NCBI GenBank assembly: GCA_026413225.1
Contig: CM048553.1
Span: forward strand, 18,166,501-18,230,500
Reading direction: 5' to 3'
Length of the DNA stretch: 64,000 nt
DNA from: Otis tarda
Taxonomy: Eukaryota; Chordata; Aves; Otidiformes; Otididae
The position numbers and the translations under genes were made by a program. Below the pieces are notes generated by a model that was given only the letters and a program-made list of their open reading frames with translations, was not told the DNA's origin and did no database searches. Of the stretch, positions 12,850 through 24,500 are shown one piece after another; the first letter of the stretch is position 1; every line of letters starts with the position of its first letter.

Positions 12850-15338
12850 AAGTTACAATTAAACATTCTCTTTATTGGGGCCTTGCTCCGAAACGGCACA
12901 AGTGATAAATGCTCGGTTGCCCACCAGTGCTGCTAATGAAAAGACCCAGTCACATTTTACACTTTTATTTGGATTTATATTGACACCACAGATAAGATAC
13001 TTTGGTCAAACACAAGAACAGGTTGCTACGCTGCTCTTTCCTGGCTGCAATTAGTACAGTAAAGTGGAAAAAAAAATGCTGGTTCTCCTGGAATACCGAA
13101 TGAAAATCTTGGATTGGCACATACAGCTAATAAATACAGTGTTTGCACTTAGCACTTTAAAACAGAATTGCACATGCAAGATGTAACCAGGCTACTGATC
13201 ACCTTCATCATTGTCCCTGTACTATTTTTACTTCTAAAGCTCTTTGCTTGCCTTTTTCGCAGCAAGAAAAAAAAAAAGAATATAATTTGCTGCTCTGCTT
13301 AGTATCTCAGTGATTAGTCTGCTATTTTGATGCATTTAGCAAAGGCCACATTGACGTCCTTCCGGATAGAAATGGTATCTCCTTTATAGCTTGACTTGCA
13401 ACACTATGCATCGTAGGTAGCAATGGGAGCCCACTGAATGAGGCGAGAGGTCTGCCCAAAAGCTGACAAGGAGAGGTCAACACCAAGCAAAGATATAGCA
13501 GAGGGACTGGCGTGAATGCAGTTCTTACAATATTAAGAGTCAGTACTACTACCACACAAATAATGACATATCAATAATATATTGTACAAGCTTATACAGC
13601 AACACATGTTGATTTGCAACATTGTACAGTTTAAATCTAAAGTGCACAGCCTCAATCTGAGGTGACGAAACAGTACTATCAATATAATAAAGGCAACACA
13701 ATTACAGACACAATTTATTTCCTCTTACTTCATGTCCTCATGATATTATGTTGAGTCAATACTCCATTTATCTACTTTAGATTAAATTAAAACCACATTG
13801 CACTTCCTTTTTTTTCCCTCTTCAAGTATTTTAGAGACAGCAAAACAATATTGCTTCACAAACAAAAGTTGGTCATTTAGGCAAAGTTAAAACCAAAACT
13901 TTAGTAGGGGAACTCTTACGAACACTTCCAGATGTTGGGAGGAAAGGCTAAATTTCAGTTTCCATGCCAGTCACCTCTAATGTTAAGGAATAATGCAGCA
14001 CATGAATCCTGCAAGAGCTGTGCCCATAGTTTCTAAATAGGCCTGTGAGGCTCCGCATGGGTGGTTTTAGCCAGATGTAGCCTATCTCAATTTTTTCTGC
14101 AATTTCAAAGGCCATTGCAGTGAAGGATGGAGTCTAGCACTGGGAGAAACCTTTGACAAAGTAGTTTGTTACTCAGACCCCATCCCTGTCATTCATGACT
14201 ACTGTCACATTTAATTTAGGCCTTGTCTTGCAGATCTGTACATCTGTAAGAAGTCTTTGCTCTTTTAATGTAGCTGTGAGGTTTCATGCTATTTCTTTAG
14301 TAAGAATTTCAGTCAATTTTAATTTTCAATGTAGTTTTGGACTGCTCATAGAAGAAATGGTTATGAGATAAGCATTTATCCAGACGTGACTTTTTTTTGG
14401 ATATACTTTTTTACCACAGAACACAGAAACCATCCAAATACAACCTTATTTCAGTCTTGGTTAGCAATGTATATTGATTGTGTATCTGCTTAGTTAGGCC
14501 AAGTGGGAAACATAATTAGGAATAATAGCATCCTATTGTTGTACTGTAATTGATCTTATTAAGTGGTTTTAGGAGCTGCAGTACTCTTGAGGTTTTTCAG
14601 TAATCAACCCTGGAGATGTACAATCCATATGACATGGAGAAATGAGGTATTGGTACCTCTTAAGAATGTAGTATGTGGGCCTATATTTTAAAATAAGTAG
14701 TAATAAACATTTGAGGCACCTCCAACAAAAGAAAAAGAATCCTAGTTAATTTTCAGCTTCTGTCCTTGCAGTTTTATAACCCATATAAAATAAAAATATA
14801 TAGTTTACAAAATAGGATTTTTTTAATATATATATTTCCTTTTGTAAAACTATACCTATTTAAATACATTTGAAATGTTGCTATAGGTAAATTAGAAATT
14901 CTGTTCTAATACTATGAAAAAGGCAAAATACTTTCACTGTTAAACATACAGCTTATATACTCTGCTTCTCACTGCCCCCTCCTACTTCCTCCAATTTGAT
15001 TTTGTCATAATTTTGGGCAAATTTAGCATCAGTCAGTTTGATTGCTCTTAATTCAAAGTAGCCGTTGTATTAAAAGTGGGGATAAAATTTTAAGTATCTT
15101 CTGTTCTTCCTTATTTGTTTCAATGAAGCTTTTTTGCACCTAATTATTAAGGAGGTATTCTAAAACTCAGGAAAGGACTTTAAAGGAGCCATGTTTCTTG
15201 ATTTTAAACTGTACTCTACTCCAACGCCACAATATAGAAATAGATTTACTTTGGAACAAACTACAAATACATTCGGACAGTTTGTGACAACTTAATTGTC
15301 TACTTAGAGGTCCAGGAACAGATTTTCACACCCAGTTA
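12850..15338 (-). other. GAD2: Probable GAD2 3' UTR with alternative poly(A) signals
   Basis: This AT-rich, exon-free sequence directly follows the GAD2 stop codon in the transcript sense. Minus-strand AATAAA hexamers occur at 13714-13719, 12964-12969 and 12871-12876. The last two would give a 3' UTR of about 2.4-2.5 kb. A long 3' UTR fits the large GAD65 mRNA known in mammals. The true end cannot be fixed without transcript data, and a shorter isoform ending near 13.7 kb is possible. Confidence 0.55.
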
Positions 15339-15512
15339 TTATAAATCTTGTCCCAGGCGTTCTATTTCATCAATCAGGAAATCAATGTCTTGGTGAGTTG
15401 CTGCGGGGTTTGAGATGACCATCCGGAAGAAGTTCACTTTGTCTCCCAGGGGCTGATAGCTCACCATGGTTGTTCCATATTCCATCATCCTGGCTTTTAT
15501 CACTGGTGCCAC
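15339..15512 (-). CDS. GAD2: GAD2 coding exon 16 with stop codon
   Basis: It encodes residues 529-585: [57 protein letters not shown], then TAA. The C-terminal domain is the main GAD65 autoantibody epitope region in humans. The acceptor is TGCTGCAG|GTG. A microsatellite lies just upstream of it in the intron. Confidence 0.98.
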   Translation of the reverse strand: MAPVIKARMMEYGTTMVSYQPLGDKVNFFRMVISNPAATHQDIDFLIDEIERLGQDL

Positions 15513-18500
15513 CTGCAGCATAACAAAAAGTAAGGGAGGACGAGGAGGATGATGATGATTATTATTATTGTCATTATTACCATTATCCTTATTATAACAA
15601 AACACAGAGTATATTTTCTTTTTTAAAAAAAGATGAAGAGCTACAAGAAGCAGTTAAAATGCAATTATGTCCAATAGTGATAAAAAATATTGATAAAAAA
15701 GTTAACTTTCATCAAGGAATAAATGGCTTATTGAAAAGGCATTGAGTTTATCCCATTTATTTGTCCTGCTTTTAAAATCACTGGGCAATTTCCCCCCCAG
15801 CTTTCTCAATACTGCTGACAGACACACGGTAGCTGTTTTTCGTAGTGCTCAAAATGTACTGTTACAATCGTTTTCCATCTTCTTTTCATATGTCAGAGTG
15901 CCATGGTATTATCAAGCTATCATTGCACTTGCTGAATTTTGCAATTGCAACTTACAGTAACTTCAGTAAATATACACAAGCATGTAAGTACTCTAGGAGA
16001 TCAGGCAAACCAAGGTAATACAAAACTTGGAGACCAGAATAAGGTGGTGCCAGCCTAATCTGCAGCAAAATGATCATGGTGATGTCATTTGCCAGAATAT
16101 AGCACGGTGACTCTGCCCTGTGCCCCGGGAGATAATTTTGGGGATTGCCTGTCTGCAAGGGTTTCACTGTTCACTGCATGACATTCTGGAGGATGCTGCT
16201 TACCTTCGTAAGGCGGCTCATTCTTTCTTCATTGTCTTCCATACTGCGCAAGCTGGGAGGTATATACCAGAAGCAGACGTTTGTGTGCTGAGGCTAAACA
16301 CAGAATAATAATGGTTTACACTGTACGAAATGCTTATAATATCTCAATTGCAATTAAGTTCATGCCTTTCCTCCCACCTCATATATCACATTGTGACAGC
16401 AATCAATGGTTTTCATTATTGTGGTCCATTGAGAGTCATCATCATTATTAATGTAGAAAGATAATTTTAGGCAATTTATTCCCAGGGTGTCAGATGCAGA
16501 AACATATCACCCAGCTGTGCAAATATGTTTATGCTCTACTGAGAAGCATCTAGATTTTGTAGGTGCCATCCCCTCAAGAGGCTGAAGCAACCATGTGGAA
16601 AAGGCAAGAGTCTATTACAGATAATTTAGAGGTGAGGTCCATGTCATTTACATTTATTATATGACAGCAGAATATAGAATCCAGTTCTATAAACAGGAGT
16701 CACAGGTGGTGCATGAGACAGTCTAAGATTTTCTTACATTTACTGAAATTTATTACTTCTCAGTTTGATTCAGCTAGTTGCCATATTAATATGCATGCAC
16801 CATAGTGTCTTAGCTAGTTTAACTTAGCGGGGAGCACCAAGCAGAAAGGCATAAAGAACCAGCTGACATTTTGTGTGTTTTTGCAATCTCACAACAGTTA
16901 CCTGTCTTGCTATATTCCTCTTTGCTGGATGCTAAATGTATGAGTTACAGCAACTCTTCCTGCTGCTGCTTCCTTTACTCATCATCAGACCCAGCGGACC
17001 ACATTCAGTGATGATGTGTGAGGAGAGGGAAATAAATCACAGAGTGACATGTGGGTGTGAGCCTGTGATCTCTCTTTGAAGAAACATGGTGACATTTACC
17101 CTTGTGCTGCAGAGCACTTAAGCACACACTATGATCACGACCAGGGAGCAACATCCTGAGACCAAATCTTCCAGGGTAAGTACAGAGAACAAAAACCATC
17201 ACGAGTAGGAGGAAAAAAAGCTAAAATGAGATTTTTTTTTTCTCTTTTAAAGGCAAAACGCCAGTTAACTTTGTGACAGAAGTCTCCACCAGGCCTGTCC
17301 CCAGCCATCACAGCTGGAGAGGGTTGCCCACAAAGAGAGAGCCAAGCACGGGACAGTCTGGTGCAGTTCAGATGTACAGCCACACAGCCCAGGCTGCACT
17401 GCCTTGCCCTGGGCACTGTGCTCCAGCTGAGCACCTGGCACCCAGAGATCCTGTCTCAGCTGGACTCCCTCAACAGAAACAACATGCCTGGAGACATCTG
17501 CACCCCACACAGTGGGGTCACCTCTGCCACAAGAACCAGCTGTGGTCCCGAGCAACATCAGCCCCTGTCCCACTGTGCAGATGACCTCCCCAGGCCGCCC
17601 CAGGTCCCCATGACTGCCCACCTGAGGATGCAGATAAAAGCACTTCGCACAACGATCCTTTCACAGTTGTGTGAGGCACTGTAACCCCCAACTCATAACA
17701 GATTCTGCTAACCCCCAACTCGTAACAGACTCTGCTATTAGGAAAACACAACTTCTTTTCACTACTTAAGAGCTGTTTCTAGTTGTGCATGTGCTGCATT
17801 AGCCTGAGATGCCAGTGTTTAGTTTCAGTGGGGTGGAACCGTGCAAACTGAAATCTTATGCACAGTTGCCTCATCTCCCTTGTCCTTAGATTCCCTGAGG
17901 AAGAGAGACATCAGCACAACAACAAGTTTTGTACAAGGGACACTGCTTTATTTCACGTGCTGTTTGGTTTGACCTGTTGGCAGCATCCCAACAGGTAACT
18001 AGGGCAAGTGCTGTTGGCTAACTGGGAAAAAGAAGTTGCAATACATACCTTTCCATCAAACACCATTTCATACCCTTCTCTGTTCTTTATTTTATTGTAT
18101 AGGTATTCTGCAAGTTCCAAGCACTTATCAATTTGTGCTTCGAATCCTGTGGTTCCCTTTAGAGACAGAGGGAGAAAAAAGGTTACGTGACTGTCTGTTC
18201 TGTGAACCGAAACAGCGAAAGGACCATGCAGCACTTGCCAAAGCACCAGTGCAAGTCACCTCTCAGAAGTCTCTGTGGGACAGATTCAGGATCTGATCCT
18301 ACAAGAGGAAGGACACTTTGCTAAGCTGAGCTCATTCGTCTCTAGCTCTTGCCGCTGACTCCCCTATAGCCACCTCTGCGAAATAAGCACCAGGTACTAG
18401 CTCAGTTCTCAGCAAAATATTGTTAACACCTCCAATGACGGGTGCCCTCGTTGACAGATTTTGCAGAGAAGCTGAGAACAATTTCAGAGGGCCTAGGCTG

Positions 18501-21500
18501 GCACAGAAGAGGGTCTCTAGAATGCGTTGAGTTCCAGACATGGAGAGTTTCTTGCCATTTTCAGAATAGGGGATTATAATTTTCCAGAGGTGATGTGCTG
18601 AGGGCTTCTCCAAGAATATTTTTTCTTTTTTAGTTAAACACAGAATGGGCAGATATGCTTTTAGAGCCCAGCCTGATGCCTGTGGAAATGCATGTTTTGT
18701 TTAGATACTGCCTTGCATCTGTAGTGTTTTTCTTTCTTATTTTCTAATGGACAGCATATAAACTCAGAAGCTGTGTTTTCAAGAGCTGCAGCAAATCCTG
18801 CTTTTTCTTCTCTGGCAGAAGTCGTAATCCTCTCTGTGACATCATAATTGTTCCTGCAATCACCAGCTGCAATGCCACTAACAAAGGATCCAGCTTTATG
18901 AGGGAGGAAGGGGAATAAACAGCTGGAATAGATAAACTGTTTAAGAAACACACATCCTATTTTGTAACATTAATATTACAAGCAGAGAGGAGAAAAAGCA
19001 GTACAAGGCATAGTGAAAAAAAAAAAGGGTTTAGAAGAAGAAATGTCTCTGAGTAATGGATGCATGTCCCTGCTAAATCTGTTCTGGCAGCAGAACTGAC
19101 TTTAAAGCTCCTGTCATTATCCCTCCGTGTACAGAGATTTCAAAACCTGCACAGCCCCTGGAGGGAGGGTCAGAGTTAGAGAGAGACATGTGGCTAAAAT
19201 TGCCTGCCACGCTGGAGACCCCAGTTAGCACAACAGCTATTGTGACCACAGAAACTTGCATCCTCCTTTACAGACTCCCACACCTCCAGCTACATTTGAT
19301 GTCTGTCTCGGAATTGTTTTCAGAGTTTTAATGAAGCACATGAGGATCTTTAAGGCTTTCTGGAAATAAAAACAGTGATGTCATCTCTTCTGAACAAACC
19401 TGAGGCAACCTGACATAATAGATTGGATAAATATATGGAAAAACTTACTTATCAACATTCTACAAATACCAATGAATTAATCATTAGAGTTGCTGTTTTC
19501 AGATTTCCCAGAGAACAGATTTGCATGAGTTTTCCTCTTCTGCTTCAAAAGACAACTTTGTATCTTTTGCATGCAATGAAACTAGGTATTCCAGTCTTGA
19601 TTTGCCATGTTTAATTTCTGAATGTCATGAAAAGATCTTATTTCCAGAAATCTTCATAACAGCATTCTTAGGTCTATGATTTATGCTGTTAGACCCTACA
19701 GATACACAAAGCAAATGCTACGCAAAGCCATGGAGTTCAGGTTTCAAAATCATGTGTGCTGCTTTGAAGCTAAATTGTTAAAAGTATAAAAAAACCAGAA
19801 AATAATAATGTTCTTTCTTTCATGTTATATATGGGAAATTCAGTCAGATATTCTCTAATGTCGTGGTTTTGTTAGTGAGGGGGGGCCTAAGGTGGTAGCT
19901 TCTGCAGGAAACTGCTAGAAGTCGCTCCCCTTTGTTCAGTGGACTTGGCCAGGCCTAGGGCGGACCTGCTGCTGGCCAAGGTCGAGCCGATTGGTAGCAG
20001 AATGTCCCGTGATAACGCCTCTGCGATAACGTATTTAAGAAGGGAAAACAGAAAAAAAAAAAAAAAAGAGAGAAGAGAAGATGTGAAGAAGCTGAGCGGG
20101 GGCAGAGGCGCAGAGGGGGAGGTGCAGGCCTCCTGGGCCTTGCAGGCCTCACCCTCTGGCCTCTTGCCAGGCGGCCGACTGGGCCCGACTCGGCCCGGCC
20201 CAGCTGCAAGAAGTGGAGAGGAGATGAGAAGTGAATAAGATGTGATGTAAAAAGATCCTGAGAGACATCTACCACCCTGTTGTGAGTGAGGAACGGCTGC
20301 AGACGCCAAGGTCAGTTCAGAAGGAGGGGGAGGAGTAATGCGGCTCCTGGCCAAGATTCCCCTGCAGCCTGTGGTGACGACCATGGTGGAGCAGGTTGTC
20401 CCCCTGCAGCCCATGGAGGTCCACGGAGGAGCAGAGATCCACTTGGAGCCTGTGAAGGACCCCGTACCGGGGGAGGTGGATGCCTGAAGGCGGCTGTGGC
20501 CCATGGAGGGCCCGCTGGGACAGCCGTTCTGGAGAGACTGTACTCCGTGGAAGAGATGACCCACGCCGGAGCAGTTCCACGAAGGACTGTGGCCCGTGGG
20601 AGGGACCCCACGATGGAGCAGGGGAGGAATGTGAGGAGTTCTTCCCCCAACCATGAAGCAGCAGCATGAAACAACGTATGATGAACTGACTGCAACCCCC
20701 ATTCCCTCTTCCCCTCTGTGCCGCTCGGGGTGGGGGGAAGGTAGTAGAGATGGTGTTAAGCTTGGGAAGAGGGAGGGGTGGATGGAGGTTATCTTGTTCC
20801 CTGTCTCATTATCCTGCTGTTTGTAGTAATAAATGAATAGTTTTCCCCAAGTCGAGTCTGTTTTGCCCGTGACGGTAACTTTAAGGATTTCTCCCTGTCC
20901 TTATCTCAAACCTCGAGCCGTTTTTCCTTATATTTTCTCTCCCTGTTCTCTCGGAGGGTGGGGGGAGTGAGAGAGAGACTGCGTAGTCTGGTCCTGATCA
21001 GGGCTGAACTACGACATCTAAAATGATGATCACAGAAAAAAAACCCTGTATCTGGTGTGTATTATTTTAATGCAAACAAATATACTGCAGGCAGTCCTAC
21101 CTTTGCCCTCCACATCAGCCATAGCTTGAAGACATCAACATGCCGACCGCATTGCAAAGCCTTGTCTCCCGTGTCGTAAGAAAGGTCATAGTGCTTGTCT
21201 TGTTGAAAGAGGTAGGAAGCATGCATTTGATTGCAATTCTGCATCAAACCCTTATAGCAACAAAGACAAAAAAGTGATGTTAGCACAGATGTGACTACTG
21301 TTTTGAGGGTTGCTTTGGGCGAAAAGTTACAAACACCCAAATTCAGTGGAATACATGTCCAAGTGCAAAAGGAAGATCAAAATAAAGGACAAAACCAGAC
21401 TTAGCTGCTCAGTGGACTAAGTTTCATATCTCATTCAGTGCCCAGCATACCTTGGTACCTGACCCAACAATCCACTCCCAGAGCCAAGGCATTTTTTTTT

Positions 21501-24500
21501 AAAGCTGGACATGCTTCCTAGCATCATTATGCATAAGTTCATTTCTGGATCTCACTTTTTATTCCTTATTCTGCTTCCTTTTCCTCCTTTCCTTGGAAGG
21601 TTTTTTTTTTTTCTGGTTGAGTCAGACCAACCCAATTTGATGACTCATCTAAATAGTATCACACCACTTCTATGATTCTAATTGCTTTGGTCTCTAAAAT
21701 TCTGATTTTCATTGTTTTCCGTCTGATTTTCATTGTTTTCCTTCTTTGTAGGCACAGTTCTTTTCTGCAAAGCCCTCAGTTGCAGATTGGATGCTTAAGT
21801 GGCAAAGAAAGCTTTGAACAGATAGAAGAGCATATGGCCTTTAAACAGCCAGCTAGAGCTGTTTCTGGGTTGCAAGATACCATTTTGAGAGGCAGCTTTG
21901 TGGAAGGGCCAGAAGCCAACAAGGTGTAGAAACCTGGCTCATGAAAGCATGAGGTTTCCTTTTTAGCTGTTTAAGTTAAATGCAGAGATTCATGTTCTGG
22001 CTCTAGTTAAGTCCTCAAACAAGTTTGAGGTACACCTTAGGGCTGTTGCCTAAAACTGCAATTTCCAGTCCAAGAAGAATCAAAACTAGGCTGTTTATCA
22101 TCAAGTTTAATCTTCATGTGTAACTCAAAACTGAGAAAGTAAAATGAGAGGGAAAAAAAAATTGGCTTTCTCCTAATCTCAGCCATCTGTTCTCATTAGA
22201 GGTCAAGGATGACACTGACTTCAACCAGGCAGGATTTGTCTCAGGGAACTGACCCAGAGGGCGAATAAAAGCCAGCTTCTCTCTTCCTAAGTGAAATCAC
22301 TTTGTATACAATCTGTTGTACAGCTGTTAGCAAAACAGCAACCAGCTTTTTGATAGCCAGTCTAGTAAGAGGTTGTTGTATAGCAGCTGCCCCAGTAACT
22401 GATGGTTACATGAAAATTACAGGCTTGAAGGCTAATTCAAATTCTAGTACTAAATGAAATGCCTACCTTTTATTCCAAGTGAACTTAGTCTTCCCTTTTT
22501 ATTTCCGTGTGCCCCAAAGTGAATATATGGATCAGAGCTGGGCAGAAATAGCTATAATAAAAGTCTAGAAAGTGTAACGGTGCCTAGATTCTGACCAAAT
22601 GTCATGCTGCATGTATACCATACCGTTCATCCTAAGAGGACAAGAGTTTGCCTACAGTTACATTTTATGCTGCACAACAACTAGTGGGGTTACACAGCTG
22701 TGCTGCCACAACTTAACTATGCACATCTTGAATGGAAAGCCACAAAACTCTGTAGAGACATTGCCATTAATTGGATCTCTCATTTTTGCTAGATAGCTGC
22801 TGCAGTTCCTTTTTGCGGCCACAGCCTGAGCATGTGGGTATTCTTTTATAATGCTCATCACATTAGCAAATATTAGCTATGACATAGTTACGAAGAAAAC
22901 ATCCAGGATTTTCAGAAGCAAAATGTTAGAAAAGATCAGAGAAGTGAATATATTGGGACATACCTCTTCTCTTACTAGCAGGGCTGAACACTGCAGCGGG
23001 ACGCCCATCATCTTGTGAGGGTTCCAGGTCACCGAATTGGCCCTAGGACAGCAAACCACATGAAACTCAGACATTGTACTCCAGTGGTGAAACCATGGAG
23101 ACATTCAGTAATAATAATAATGAACACATAGTAATGTGCATATTTTTCTTTTTCTGAGCAAGCAGAGCTGAAAATAACCATTGCAGATATTAGGAAAGTA
23201 ATGCCTTCATAAGGGACCTAATCCACCTTGGTTGGTTTTTGGATGACAATTCTGGCAACTTACTGCAGAATAATCGTTCTATCCACTGAACTTAATCAGT
23301 ATTAAACTTTCTGAGGAGTCATCTATACTTCACAAACATAGGACAGGCTTCCTAAAAACACCTGCTTGACTGACAAACTTTCTAAAGTCACACAGCCGAT
23401 TAAAGACGCAGATAGGAAGCAGGAAAACTAGCATATTCCCTCCCATTGATTCCTGTTTCAGTAAGATTTTAGTAAGTAGCTCACACAGCCATTTTTGAAA
23501 ATGGGTACCCCTAAGTCTCTGAGTAACTTAGAAAACCTGGCCTAAAGTAATTTTTCTCACTGCTCTGCTGATGGTAAATTTTCATAGCTCCTTAATTTTA
23601 GCTTGGCTCTGATAATGCACACAACTGAAGGACTGGGTCCAAAATTACCACAGTAATAAAAATAGAACTGATTCACTCTTCCACAAAAGAGCCTGATCCT
23701 GCCTCCCTTCAGGACATATTCACTGCAAAAATAACTGTCAGCCCAGATCTTGTCAACAAACAGGGTCCTGTCACAGCTTAGAGAAGAGACATTTGGGACT
23801 GTGGCAAGGGCTGAATGGAAGATTGTCCAGTTGTTTATTATTTTAATTTTGTGTTATGCTAGACTGGCTATTTGTTAATTACTATTGTTACATATGATGA
23901 TTAGCTGATAGATGTATACGTTTGTATCCTATTTGGCAGGCTGCCAAGGATTCACAGTGCACAGGATTTCATGTAGTGCAGTGATTTGAGTTTTGATCAT
24001 ATAAATAGCCAACTGGGGCATGTAAAAACGTAAAAGACCCAGGACACGCTTGCAGGTAACATTTATGTGAACAGAGGTCAGCATGTTGGAATCTGGCAGT
24101 ATTTTCCTTTGTAACATTTGGAGGCAGCACTATAGATATACGCATGTCCTTATCATTTCCTGCCAAATTGCTTTCATTCCTTCAAAGCAAACAAGTCCAA
24201 AATTCACATGGACACCAGGCAGCACTTCTGTGCTTTCTTCTTTTCTATTTAAATGGGACTGCACAAGTGTCTGATGCAAAATCTGTAGGGAACAGTCTTC
24301 CACAAGCAACATCTGGCCACTTGGCTTGGCTTTTCGAGTATTTGGCAGCTTTTAATCAGCTCAGAGTCAGTCATCTGATTGCAACACCAAAGCTAATGAT
24401 TCTGCACAGGCATTCGGGTCTATGAATTTCCTTTGATACGATACTTTTAAATTTTTATCTGTGCTTAAGCAGAATCAGACAGAAACTCTTTTAAAGACTT

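Noticed and set aside
19887-20702. 271-codon minus-strand open frame and overlapping frames on both strands
   Set aside because: They lie wholly inside the GC-rich part of the solo LTR and have no domain. LTR sequence explains them.
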